DNA of 64,000 nt. It comes from JACZYA01 sp965247455. GTDB taxonomy: Bacteria > Acidobacteriota > Terriglobia > Acidiferrales > 2-02-FULL-67-57. The notes below the pieces were generated by a model. That model saw only the letters and a list, made by a program, of their open reading frames with translations. It was not told the DNA's origin and searched no databases. Shown one piece after another: positions 16,430 to 24,613 of the stretch. The stretch lies in NCBI GenBank assembly GCA_965247455.1, contig CBDFHE010000017.1, forward strand, positions 372,001 through 436,000, written 5' to 3'. Position 1 is the stretch's first letter. Every line of letters begins with the position of its first letter. The position numbers were made by a program, and so were the translations under genes.

Positions 16430-17578
16430 GTGTACTGTCCCGGAAATAAGCGATATATTAATGGGCAACCTTTGGCCTCTGGAGGTATGCCCATGCCACG
16501 CGGTCGCCCCGCTACTCCCCTCACTCTCAGTGAGAGTGAGGAATCGGAACTGGGGCGCCTCGCCCGCTCCCGAACCTTGCCGCATAGTCTGGTGCTGAGG
16601 GCCCAGATTGTGCTGGCCTGCGCCGAAGGCGTTCCCGGCTCTACCGTGGCCCGGCGTCTGGGTGTCACCAATACGACCGTGGGCAAGTGGCGAAAGCGCT
16701 ATCGTGAACATGGAATCCCCGGACTACACGATGAACTGCGTCCCGGACGCCCCCGCACGCATGAGGATGAACGTGTTGCGGAAGTCATCAACACGGCCCT
16801 GCAAACCGAACCTCCCGATCGTTCGCACTGGAGCGTGCGTTCCATGGCGGAACACACGGGAGTCTCAAAGAGCACGGTCCAGCGGTGGTTCGATCTGTTC
16901 GGCGTCCAGCCGCATCGCCAGCGGCATTTCAAGATTTCCAACGACCCGTTCTTCGTCGAGAAAGTCCGCGACATCGTCGGTCTCTACCTCAATCCCCCGG
17001 ACCACGCCGTGGTGCTCTCGGTCGATGAGAAGACCCAGGTTCAAGCTCTTCAGCGAACTCAGCCCGTTCTCCCCATGGGCCTCGGCTACGTCGAAGGCGT
17101 CACCCATGATTACAAACGTCACGGCACGACCACTCTGTTCGCGGCTCTCGATGTGGCCACCGGGAGAGTCATCACCCGCTGTAAACCGCGACACCGTCAT
17201 CAGGAGTTCCTCACTTTCCTGCGTCAGATCGACGGCAGTGTGCCGCACAACCTCGACGTCCATCTCATCGTCGATAACTACGCTACTCACAAACATCCCA
17301 AAGTCCGCGCTTGGCTCGCTCGGCGTCCCCGCTACCACGTTCATTTCACCCCAACCTATGCGTCCTGGCTCAACCAAGTCGAACGCTGGTTCGGCATCAT
17401 TACCCAGAAGGCCATTCGCCGAGGTTCCTTCTCCAGCGTCAAGGCTCTCGTCCGTAACATCGAGCGCTTCGTCGAACATTACAACGCCAACACCAGTCCT
17501 TTCGTCTGGACCGCCACGGCCGAATCCATCCTCGCTAAGGTCGAACGACTTTGCTCATATATTTCCGGGACAGTACAC
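16430..17578 (+). mobile_element. IS630-family insertion sequence, 1149 bp
   Basis: The ends GTGTACTGTCCCGGAAATA and TATTTCCGGGACAGTACAC form 19-bp perfect inverted repeats. TA flanks both ends (16428-16429 and 17579-17580), the dinucleotide target duplication of IS630/Tc1-mariner elements. It has a single transposase gene. The transposase stop codon is completed outside the element (TA of the target copy plus the next base). Confidence 0.93.
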
Positions 17579-17581
17579 TAG
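16493..17581 (+). CDS. IS630-family transposase
   Basis: 362 aa from the ATG reading MPRGRPATPLTLS, 7 nt after GGAGG; an ATG two codons earlier lies too close to that site. The N-terminal winged HTH region contains VARRLGVTNTTVGKWRKRY and SVRSMAEHTGVSKSTVQRW. The DDE_3 catalytic domain follows, with VVLSVDEKTQVQALQRTQP (first D), LDVHLIVDNYATHKHPKVR (second D) and TPTYASWLNQVERWFG (E). It appears full length and intact. The stop TAG uses the duplicated TA plus the flanking G at 17581. Confidence 0.93.
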   Translation: MPRGRPATPLTLSESEESELGRLARSRTLPHSLVLRAQIVLACAEGVPGSTVARRLGVTNTTVGKWRKRYREHGIPGLHDELRPGRPRTHEDERVAEVINTALQTEPPDRSHWSVRSMAEHTGVSKSTVQRWFDLFGVQPHRQRHFKISNDPFFVEKVRDIVGLYLNPPDHAVVLSVDEKTQVQALQRTQPVLPMGLGYVEGVTHDYKRHGTTTLFAALDVATGRVITRCKPRHRHQEFLTFLRQIDGSVPHNLDVHLIVDNYATHKHPKVRAWLARRPRYHVHFTPTYASWLNQVERWFGIITQKAIRRGSFSSVKALVRNIERFVEHYNANTSPFVWTATAESILAKVERLCSYISGTVH

Positions 17582-17753
17582 CAAGGCAAACCTTGCTGCC
17601 TGCTGCAGTCTATCACCGCGTGACCACACTCACGATCCATTGTAACCGCTTATCCTCCCAATGAGTTAGGCCCAAAGCGCGCATTGCTGTTCCGCCGCGC
17701 TACCCTGCCGGGCGCTGCAGCCTATCTCCGGGTACGTCCATCGTTAGCTCTCC

Positions 17754-17878
17754 TCATGGGCTGAAGATCCGATCCGTCGGGCTCCGGACAGCCCCCGGCC
17801 CTCGGTTCAGGACGTGCGTGTAGATGATGGTAGTGCTTATGTCCCGGTGCCCAGCGACTCCTGCACGGTGCGGATGTG
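17754..17878 (-). pseudogene. C-terminal remnant of an integron-integrase-type tyrosine recombinase
   Basis: Minus-strand codons read IRTVQESLG, then, after loss of one base, HRDISTTIIYTHVLNRG, PGAVRSPTDRIFSP and a stop at 17754. This is the box II end of IntI-type recombinases (VQELLGH.DV.TTMIYTHVLNRG..GV.SP.D), including the catalytic tyrosine. Everything N-terminal is missing: it is replaced at the IRTVQE junction by a kinase N-terminus (17879-18079). The gap 17582-17753 holds no gene; a GAGTTAGGC motif at 17663 could be a core-site remnant. Confidence 0.75.
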
Positions 17879-18079
17879 AGGATGATTCAGCTTAGAGAAC
17901 GCTTCGGACTCCTTGCGGAAGCGCTTCCGGGCTGACTCGTCGGCCAGGGTGCCCGCCGGCAGGACTTTGAGGGCGACATCCCGGCCCAGGTGCTCATCGC
18001 GGGCGCGATAGACCTCGCCCATGCCGCCCGCGCCCAGCTTCTCAGTGACGCTGTAATGGGGAATCTTTTTCCCAATCAA
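17867..18079 (-). pseudogene. N-terminal fragment of a Ser/Thr protein kinase
   Basis: From a TTG at 18079 the frame reads LIGKKIPHYSVTEKLG, then the glycine loop GAGGMGEVYRARDEHLG, the kinase lysine in VALKVLPAG, and KRFRKESEAFSKLNHPHI. This is the first 65-70 residues of a Hanks-type (PknB-like) kinase with its ATP lysine but no catalytic loop. It then runs directly into integrase-like sequence at HPHIRTVQE. Kinases of this type usually continue HPHIATVYD, so the breakpoint shares a short similarity with the integrase DIRTVQE. Confidence 0.75.
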
Positions 18080-18173
18080 CGGAAAGACGCCCCCTCTTGT
18101 TGCCCGCCCTGCCTGCCGGCAGGCAGGCATCTTAGGCCCCACCCACAGGCAAGTCAACGCAGTAGGGACAGAA

Positions 18174-18316
18174 GGTAGTGGGTCAGTTTCACCCTGTGTC
18201 ACTTTTGGCTGAGCTCGGCGGCACCTGCCGCCGGGTGGACAAGCAGCATAAACGCCCCGTGGCGGGTGCCACGGGGCTCTGCGCGAGTTTTTTTGTTTCC
18301 AAAGTGACCCACTACC
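18174..18316. mobile_element. MITE-like palindromic element, 143 bp, with 9-bp target duplication
   Basis: The ends GGTAGTGGGTCA and TGACCCACTACC are perfect 12-bp inverted repeats. The inner hairpins are CGGCGGCACCTGCCGCCG and CCCCGTGGCGGGTGCCACGGGG. GGGACAGAA flanks both sides (18165-18173, 18317-18325). It is the same family as the element at 14576, and contains no ORF. Confidence 0.83.
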
Positions 18317-18348
18317 GGGACAGAAGGGAGCTTAGTTTTGGTTGAGGC

Positions 18349-19155
18349 TTAGCGGTAGGAGACGACGATCTCTCCGTTTTCGACCCGGAGGTCGCGGATG
18401 TGGGGCGGCAGACGGAACTTCTCTTTGTTCTCGGGCGAGTCGAACAGGCGGCGGACGGCGCGGTCCACGCTGGCCTGGGGGATGGGCAGCGAGCCGAGCT
18501 TGACGGCGGTGGGGTCGAGCCGCAGGTAGCCGTCCTCGACGCGCAGGCGGCCCTCCAGCAGTAGGGACATGTCTTTCCCGTAGAGATTGAAGACCACGTA
18601 GGCGCGGACGCGGTCGTCTACCAGGTCAATCTTGACGTCGCGCACGTTGGACTTGACCTCTTCAATCGTCGGCTCGGTAGTGGGTTCGTTGCCCGGGAGA
18701 ACCGGAATCTGATCCGGAGCGGCGGGGGAAGGGTTGTCGTTGGTGCTGTTGCCTGGGGCGTCGGGGGCCTGGGCCAGGCTCGATTGGAGCCAGCTATTGA
18801 CCTCGGCTTCGTCCAGCCGCAGGGTGTGGGGCTGGCCGCGCCGGAGGGCGCGGTCGAGGCGCTGGAGCTTTGACTCCAGCCGCTGAGGCGCCTGGGGGTC
18901 GGCATCGATGTTCGGCGGCGGGGACTGGTAGAGGATGAGGAACAAGACCAGGGCGGCGCCGGCCAACACTACCCAGCGAAAGACGCGGTAGAAGCGGATG
19001 AAGGGGCCGGGAGCGGATTTCTCCTCCGTTTCTTCCAGCGGCTCCGGTGCCGGAGGGAGTTCTTCTGAGGGGCGGTAGCGGTCGAAAATGACGCCGCAGC
19101 GCAGGCACTCGCGGCCGCTGGCCTGCTCGAAGCCGCATTTGGGGCAGGGGGCCAT
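18349..19155 (-). CDS. zinc-ribbon membrane protein with periplasmic domain
   Basis: 268 aa from ATG 19155 (a GTG two codons earlier is also open). The N-terminal zinc ribbon has CPKCGF...CLRCGV (four cysteines within the first 22 residues). An acidic/proline linker, one transmembrane helix (about residues 58-76) and an outer domain follow, with LRLDEAEVNSWLQSSLA, VRAYVVFNLYGKDMSLLLEG and VENGEIVVSYR. The outer domain resembles YpmS/DUF2993-type lipid-binding modules, but I do not assign a function. It is a single gene flanked by a MITE and the rRNA leader. Confidence 0.65.
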   Translation of the reverse strand: MAPCPKCGFEQASGRECLRCGVIFDRYRPSEELPPAPEPLEETEEKSAPGPFIRFYRVFRWVVLAGAALVLFLILYQSPPPNIDADPQAPQRLESKLQRLDRALRRGQPHTLRLDEAEVNSWLQSSLAQAPDAPGNSTNDNPSPAAPDQIPVLPGNEPTTEPTIEEVKSNVRDVKIDLVDDRVRAYVVFNLYGKDMSLLLEGRLRVEDGYLRLDPTAVKLGSLPIPQASVDRAVRRLFDSPENKEKFRLPPHIRDLRVENGEIVVSYR

Positions 19156-19231
19156 GGTCACTATATCCTTATCGGCTAGGGTGTACGCTGGCTTACAGGA
19201 AAAATCAAGTCCTTAGAGCACGCTTAGAAGC

Positions 19232-19271
19232 AAAGGGGCCGAGTTCGGAATCGCTCAAATTAGGACACCGC
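19232..19271. repeat. solo end of the TAGTGTCCTAA MITE subfamily
   Basis: GGGGCCGAGTTCGGAATCGC, then TCAAATTAGGACACCGCC, is the reverse complement of the left end of the elements at 32410 and 35460, with a two-base change at the tip. The other end is missing, so this is a truncated copy. Confidence 0.55.
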
Positions 19272-19282
19272 CAAAAAAGGGC

Positions 19283-19312
19283 TTGCCAAGTGGTAGGGGT
19301 TTGCCCTAAGAT
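19283..19312 (+). promoter_or_regulatory. candidate rRNA promoter
   Basis: TTGCCA and TAAGAT are separated by 18 bp, about 280 bp before the mature 23S start. Downstream, TTGTTCTTTGACAACTGAA (19447-19465) resembles the leader upstream of many rRNA genes. No 16S or tRNA lies between, so the 23S-5S unit needs its own promoter; this is the best match seen. Confidence 0.4.
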
Positions 19313-19576
19313 GGGTCGGTTAGGAAGTGGACTCGAGGAGGTAGCGATTCGAGTCAGAACCCGGCAGGACACATCCTGAGGTAGGCTTCAAGCTTCGAGC
19401 TGTGCACCGTGTGCAGCGAGATACAGCCCGGCGCTTGGCGCAGGGTTTTTTGTTCTTTGACAACTGAAATGGGCACATGGCTCCGATCCGTCAGGGTCGG
19501 GGTCAAGGCACAAGTACGTGCCGAAAGCTCAGCGCGCAAGCTTGCCAGCCGCTCTCTTCCCGCACGGGGGAGAGGG

Positions 19577-19592
19577 GTTGAGTAAGTTTTGT
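19577..19592 (+). other. 23S rRNA processing stem, 5' arm
   Basis: GGTTGAGTAAGTTTTG here is an exact reverse complement of CAAAACTTACTCAACC at 22971-22986, immediately beyond the mature 3' end. The pair would form the long stem cut by RNase III and brackets the mature 23S. Confidence 0.85.
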
Positions 19593-20101
19593 GGTCAAGC
19601 TACTAAGGGCGTACGGTGGATGCCTTGGCGCCAGCAGGCGATGAAGGACGTGGTCAGCTGCGATAAGCCTCGGGGAGCCGCAAGCAGGCTTTGATCCGGG
19701 GATTTCCGAATGGGGCAACCCTGTCCGATAAAATCGGACAACGGCCCGCTGAATACATAGGCGGGCGCGAGCCAACCCAGGGAAGTGAACCATCTCAGTA
19801 CCTGGAGGAAGAGAAAACAACAGTGATTCCGGGAGTAGCGGCGAGCGAAACCGGAAGAGCCCAAACCTCGGTTCTGTCTTTGGCAGAACCGGGGGGTTGT
19901 AGGACCGCGTGAGTAGAGTTACCAATCCGATCGGTAGGTGAACGGCGTGGAAACGTCGGCCACAGAAGGTGAGAGCCCTGTAACCGAAACCGGCCGGACT
20001 CGAAGCGGTATCCTGAGTACCACGGGACACGAGAAATCCTGTGGGAAACTGGGGGGACCATCCCCCAAGGCTAAATACTCGCTGGCGACCGATAGTGAAC
20101 C

Positions 20102-20134
<33 letters not shown>

Positions 20135-20184
20135 CGAGGGGAGTGAAAAAGTACCTGAAACCGTATGCCTACAAGCAGTCGAAG

Positions 20185-20490
20185 CCCCGCACCTAAATCA
20201 CTCTAGAGATAGGCCTGTGTATTACGTGTACATCTTGCAGAGCACCGCGGATCCGGGAAAGTTTTATCTTGGTTGCACCGGTGATCTGAAGCAACGGCTT
20301 CGTTCACACAACCAGGGGGAAAACAAAGCCACCCGGGGGAGCCAGTGGAAGCTGGCTTACTACGAATCGTACACGACACTGGCTGCCGCCAGGAAGCGCG
20401 AGTCCCGTTTGAAACACAACGGGAAAGCGAGAGCCTCCTTGATGCGGCGGATTCAAGAGGATCTCAGTCGAGAGTGATTTAGGTGCGGGG
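20185..20490 (+). other. intervening sequence in helix 25 of 23S rRNA
   Basis: In E. coli the GCAGUGGGAGCACGCUUAGG helix 25 is closed by a short loop. Here a roughly 300-nt insert replaces the loop. Its arms CCCCGCACCTAAATCACTCT (20185-20204) and AGAGTGATTTAGGTGCGGGG (20471-20490) pair perfectly over 20 bp. The position and long terminal stem match classical 23S intervening sequences that RNase III removes without religation, rather than a self-splicing intron. The insert is almost filled by a GIY-YIG ORF whose stop codon lies inside the 3' arm. Confidence 0.9.
20217..20477 (+). CDS. GIY-YIG nuclease-domain protein encoded within 23S rRNA
   Basis: 86 aa from GTG 20217 to a TGA at 20475-20477, wholly inside the helix-25 insert. 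It is a stand-alone GIY-YIG domain of the UPF0213/YhbQ-like class: YVY at residues 3-5, YLG at 17-19, the arginine in DLKQRLRSHN (R27), the metal-binding glutamate in KLAYYESY (E50), and a basic C-terminus (ARKRESRLKHNGKAR). All key residues are present, so an active fold is likely. The reading frame and the 20-bp RNA stem share sequence, which constrains both. Whether it is translated from the excised fragment, and whether it acts on DNA (homing) or RNA, is unknown. Confidence 0.82.
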   Translation: MYYVYILQSTADPGKFYLGCTGDLKQRLRSHNQGENKATRGSQWKLAYYESYTTLAAARKRESRLKHNGKARASLMRRIQEDLSRE

Positions 20491-20873
20491 TGACGGCGTG
20501 CCTCTTGCATAATGAGCCGGCTAGTTACTCTCAGTGGCGAGGTGAAGCGAAAGCCAGCCGCAGCGAAAGCGAGTCTGAACAGGGCGTTCAGTCGCTGGGA
20601 GTAGACGCGAAGCGGGGTGATCTACCCTTGGCCAGGGCGAAAGTCGGGTAAAACCGACCGGAGGCCCGAACCGGTGTTGGTTGAAAACAGCTCGGATGAG
20701 CTGAGGGTAGGGGTGAAAGGCCAATCAAACTCCGTGATAGCTCGTTCTCCCCGAAATAGCTTGAGGGCTAGCCTCGGATGATTCATCGCGGTGGTAGAGC
20801 ACTGAATGGGCTAGGGCGCATCAAAGCGTACCGACTCCAATCAAACTCCGAATGCCGTACATGACAGTCCGGG

Positions 20874-20926
<53 letters not shown>

Positions 20927-20979
20927 CCGGCTAAGGTCCCCAAGTGCAGGCTAAGTGGGAAAGGACGTGGGGTTGCCGT

Positions 20980-21015
<36 letters not shown>

Positions 21016-21097
21016 TAAAGAAAGCGTAACAGCTCACTGGTCAAGCGACACCGCACCGACAATCCAACGGGGCTCAAGCCTGCCACCGAAGCCGCGG

Positions 21098-21240
21098 ATG
21101 TCTGGAGGCTCGATGCTGGAGGTTAGAAGCTAGATGGAAAACGAAACCACCAAGCGCATACGCAGTTACCCCAACAAGCGCAGCCAAGTAGGGCGGTGAT
21201 TTTTCCAGCTTCTAGTCTCAAGGTTCGAGTCTCCTGACGT
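21098..21240 (+). other. intervening sequence in helix 45 of 23S rRNA
   Basis: Where E. coli has a short helix 45 between GCACCGAAGCTGCGG and GGTAGGGGAGCGTTC, this gene carries about 140 extra nt between GAAGCCGCGGATG and GTGGTAGGGGAGCG. The two sides, TCTGGAGGCTCGATGCTGG with AGAAGCTAGATGGAAAA, and TTTTCCAGCTTCTAGT with TTCGAGTCTCCTGA, form an imperfect stem of about 40 bp. No ORF is present. Helix 45 is a known site for 23S intervening sequences. Confidence 0.85.
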
Positions 21241-21731
21241 GGTAGGGGAGCGTTCTGTAGGGTCTGAAGCTCGGGCGCGAGCCCGGGTGCACTCTACGGA
21301 AGTGACTCTGCCGGCATAAGTAGCGATAAAGAGCGTGAGAATCGCTCTCGCCGAAAGCCTAAGGTTTCCTGAGGAAGGTTCGTCCGCTCAGGGTTAGCCG
21401 GTCCCTAAGGTGAGGCCGAAAGGCGTAGCCGATGGACAGGGCGTCAACATTCGCCCGCTCCCACGTGGACGTTATGACGAGGGGGGGACGCAGGGTGTAG
21501 GCGGAGTCTGGTGATGGACGTCCAGATTGGACGTCGCAGCGGGATCCGGTAGGCAAATCCGCCGGGTCACTAACCGCCGCGACGGACGCGAGGCCGCAAG
21601 GCCATAAAGTCCGCTAAGAACCTGCCAGGAAAAACCCCTAAGCAGTTCACGAGGGAACCGTACCGTAAACCGACACAGGTAGGCGAGGTGAATATCCACA
21701 GGCGCGCGAGTGAAGGCTCGCTCAGGAACTT

Positions 21732-21768
<37 letters not shown>

Positions 21769-21948
21769 CTAGTACTTTCTCGCAAGAGGGAGGAGAGGGC
21801 CGCAGTGAAAGGCGCTCTGCGACTGTTTAACAAAAACACAGCTCTCTGCAAAGTCACAAAAACGACGTATAGGGGGTGACGCCTGCCCGGTGCCGGAAGG
21901 TTAAAGTGAGGGGTTATCCCGAGCGCAAGCGAGGGAGAAGCTCTGATC

Positions 21949-22040
<92 letters not shown>

Positions 22041-22489
22041 CGATGGAGCGACTGTCTTGGCGAGCCGCTCGGCGAATTTGTGGTCCCGGTGAAGACGCCG
22101 GGTGCCCGCACCTAGACGGAAAGACCCCGTGCACCTTTACTGCACTCTAGCCATGAGTGTCGGAACTATCTGCGCAGCATAGGTGGGAGGCTACGAACCC
22201 ATCCTCTTGGGGGTGGGGGAGCCAACAAGTGAGATACCACCCTGTTAATTCTGCTGCTCTAACCTCGCCCCCTTAGCGGGGGCAGGGACATGGCTAGGTG
22301 GGTAGTTTGACTGGGGCGGTTGCCTCCTAAACAGTAACGGAGGCGTCCAAAGCTCGGCTCAGGCTGGTTGGAAATCAGCCGCAGAGTGCAAGGGCAGAAG
22401 CCGGGTTGACTGCGAGACTGACAAGTCGAGCAGAGACGAAAGTCGGGCCTAGTGATCCGGTGGTCCCGCATGGAAGGGCCATCGCTCAT

Positions 22490-22524
<35 letters not shown>

Positions 22525-22551
22525 GGAGCCAAGAGTTCACATCGACGCTCC

Positions 22552-22648
<97 letters not shown>

Positions 22649-22706
22649 CAGAACGTCGCGAGACAGTTCGGTCCCTCTCTGGTGTGGGCGTAGGAGACTT
22701 GCGGGG

Positions 22707-22739
<33 letters not shown>

Positions 22740-22748
22740 AGACCTCTT

Positions 22749-22786
<38 letters not shown>

Positions 22787-22796
22787 GAAGTCTGGC

Positions 22797-22832
<36 letters not shown>

Positions 22833-22989
22833 GCCCCAAGATAAGGTCTCCCAACCCCGACTTCGGTCGGGGTAAGAAGGGCCCAGGAAGACTACCTGGT
22901 TGATAGGCGGGGGGTGTAAGCGCAGCAATGTGTTTAGCTGACCCGTACTAATCGCCCGTTCGGCTTGGCCCAAAACTTACTCAACCTTT

Positions 22990-23290
22990 GCCCGCTTTCC
23001 TTCTTGCACCGAGGTGTTGTCAGGGCGCGGCTTTTCGAGGATCCCGCGTTTTTTGCGGGGAGCCGTGCCGTTGATTGCTCCCCAACCTTCCAGGGGCTTC
23101 AGCTTGCCTGCGGCAGGCAGGCCCCTGAGGCTCTGCAAAGGCTTGCGGGCCGGCGGAGTAAGCCAGCGCTGCACTTTCGCGCGCACTTGCGCTTGCCTTT
23201 TTTGTGGGTCGGGGCTTCAGCCCCGACTTATGCCTCGCCCTCAGGCGGGTTTTAACCCCTGAGGGCCAGGTGGCAGGGCATGCCCATTTC
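22990..23290. repeat. palindromic repeats in the 23S-5S spacer
   Basis: The 418-bp spacer holds no tRNA that I can recognise. It carries several hairpins: GGGGCTTCAGCTTGCC...GGCAGGCAGGCCCC, GTCGGGGCTTCAGCCCCGAC (23209-23228) and CCCTCAGG...CCTGAGGG. A diverged GGCGCGGCT...AGCCGTGCC pair at 23022-23072 is like that at 1243. The 3' arm of the 23S processing stem is at 22971-22986. Confidence 0.55.
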
Positions 23291-23388
23291 AGTTTAAGTT
23301 CGTTCCAGTCGCCACGGATCTTAAACAGTCCGGAAGAGTCCCGCTTGGCGGGACCGCCGGATTGGTAGCAGGCCGCTGGACAGCGATT

Positions 23389-23508
23389 TTCCCGGTGGCC
23401 ACACCGCGGGGGCCACACCCGTTCCCATCCCGAACACGGTCGTTAAGCCCCGCAGGGCCGATGTTACTGCCCGCCTTGGCGGGTGGGAAAGTAGGTCGTC
23501 GCCGGGTC
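23389..23508 (+). rRNA. 5S ribosomal RNA
   Basis: About 120 nt. It has terminal stem TCCCGGTGG / TCGCCGGGT, the loop segment CCCGTTCCCATCCCGAACACGG and the conserved CCGATGTTACTG...GTGGGAAAGTAGGTCGTCGCC. It follows the 23S by 418 bp and ends just before a strong terminator. Confidence 0.95.
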
Positions 23509-23514
23509 TAAAAT

Positions 23515-23550
23515 AAAAAGCCCGCCCTGGTGGCGGGCTTTTTATTTTTG
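23515..23550 (+). terminator. rho-independent terminator of the 23S-5S unit
   Basis: AAAAAGCCCGCC, loop CTGGT, GGCGGGCTTTTTATTTTT: an 8-bp GC stem with flanking A and T runs directly after the 5S gene. Confidence 0.9.
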
Positions 23551-23583
23551 GATCCGGCACAAGTTCTTTCCAAAAGGTCAGAG

Positions 23584-23880
23584 TTTATCCCGAGCGACAG
23601 CGAAGGGCTTGCCCTGCCTGCCCGCCATAGCCTTGGCGAAGGCGGGAGTGCAGTCGAGGGGCCGGGTTTGAAATCAGCAAGAGGCGGGCTTCATGCCCGC
23701 CGTTCTTGTTCTTGCCACTTCTTTTTACCCGCAGGATTGGGCCAGAAGTCAGTTCGGAAGAGGTGCCTGTCTGCCACACAGGCAGGCTGTGCGCGCGCTC
23801 TTTCACACCGAGCCCCCAGGCCTCTGCCTGGGGGTATTTGGCTCCCTGCGGCCTGCCTGCCGCAGGCAGGGTAGGCAGGT
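23584..23880. repeat. repeat remnants between 5S rRNA and the toxin-antitoxin pair
   Basis: ATCCCGAGCGACAGCGAAGG...GCAGTCGAGGGG (23584-23660) is a nested palindromic repeat like those near 1270 and 12165. TCACACCGAGCCCCCAGGC (23797-23815), with a GCCTGCCTGCCGCAGGCAGG hairpin, is the inner part of the 32410/35460 MITE subfamily without its ends. No gene is supported in 23551-23906. Confidence 0.5.
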
Positions 23881-23906
23881 TGGTCGAGCCTGGCCAGCCA
23901 GTCGGG

Positions 23907-24308
23907 TTAGCGCAGCCAGAGGATTTTGATTTCCCTTTGGACGGCTTTGAAGTCCGGGTCGGAGGTTGCCAGCCGAGCTTTCTCTTGTTGAGCGAGCGCG
24001 GCTGCAAAGCAATCTGCATAGGGTAGCTTGTACTTGGCTCGGAACCGAGCGGCGCGAATGGTCAGGGAGCGGTCTGCAACCATCAACTCAATCGGCAAAT
24101 GATCTACGAGATGGAGCGTTTGCTCGGCTGCTTGGGGTCCGCGGAAACGCCACACGTGGTAGAAAACCTCTCCCCAGTTGATTACGCACATAACGATGTG
24201 CGCAGTTTGGCTCTGTACTTCTTCGATCGCTTGTTGGACTCGGCCGGCCCCTCGACGATCTTCCAGCAGGTCAACGAGCGCGGAGGCGTCGAATGCGTAG
24301 CTCTTCAC
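23907..24308 (-). CDS. PIN-domain ribonuclease toxin (VapC-like)
   Basis: 133 aa with a complete PIN fold: first acid in YAFDASALVDLLE (D7), then CVINWGEVFYHVWR (E48 region), the third acid in KYKLPYADCFAAALA and the fourth in ATSDPDFKAV. PIN toxins cleave tRNA or rRNA when not bound by their antitoxin. The gene overlaps the AbrB-type antitoxin gene by 38 bp, the normal two-gene layout. It lies just downstream of an rRNA unit, probably by chance. Confidence 0.88.
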   Translation of the reverse strand: MKSYAFDASALVDLLEDRRGAGRVQQAIEEVQSQTAHIVMCVINWGEVFYHVWRFRGPQAAEQTLHLVDHLPIELMVADRSLTIRAARFRAKYKLPYADCFAAALAQQEKARLATSDPDFKAVQREIKILWLR

Positions 24309-24540
24309 GCTTCAATTCTTCCCTGTGCTCTTTGAGTAATTCGTCGTGCAGCGATGGACGTCCTTTCAGCGAGCCGCGCAGGCTGCGGATGAACTCCTTG
24401 GTCACGGGCTGAAGAATTAACCGGCCCTGTTCCTCAGCGATGTGAATCTTCGTGCCCTTATGAATCTTGAGTCGCCGACGCAAGGGGGCGGGAATTACCA
24501 TTTGGCCTTTTGAGGTAACGGTCACTGTTTCGCGCTTCAT
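24271..24540 (-). CDS. AbrB/SpoVT-type antitoxin (VapB-like)
   Basis: 89 aa from the ATG reading MKRETVTVTSKGQMVIP, with AGGAG 7 nt upstream; a longer frame to 24561 lacks support. The N-terminal swapped-hairpin DNA-binding domain (TVTSKGQMVIPAPLRR, GTKIHIAEEQGRLILQPV) is followed by a charged C-terminal tail (HDELLKEHREELKREELR) that would wrap the PIN toxin. Such antitoxins also repress their own operon. Upstream, 24541-24613 is AT-richer than the surroundings and may hold the promoter, but no clear -35/-10 pair was fixed. Confidence 0.85.
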   Translation of the reverse strand: MKRETVTVTSKGQMVIPAPLRRRLKIHKGTKIHIAEEQGRLILQPVTKEFIRSLRGSLKGRPSLHDELLKEHREELKREELRIRRLRAR

Positions 24541-24613
24541 GCCAATACTCCTGCTTAGCATTAAACTCTTACCATAATAACAATGTAAGTCAAACTGTAT
24601 TTACCTTACCTAG

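Noticed and set aside
16395..17672. Possible third attC site split by the IS630 element (GGCCTAAC at one side, GTTAGTGG at the other).
   Set aside because: With the IS removed, the outer core-like ends are present but the inner boxes do not pair, and the R' end does not fit GTTRRRY. A hairpin (GCAAGG / CCTTGC) exists but is not attC-like.
20185..20490. Reading the helix-25 insert as a self-splicing intron.
   Set aside because: The insert ends in a simple long stem with no group I P/Q/R/S-like core visible, and sits at a known excised-without-ligation site.
21222..21236. tRNA-like GGTTCGAGTC segment inside the helix-45 insert.
   Set aside because: No acceptor, D or anticodon arms fit around it. 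It is one arm of the long insert stem.
21905..21935. TTATCCCGAGCGCAAGCGAGGG inside 23S as a copy of the intergenic repeat.
   Set aside because: The position aligns with the normal 23S segment (GGTTAGCGCAAGCGAAGC in E. coli). The likeness is coincidental.
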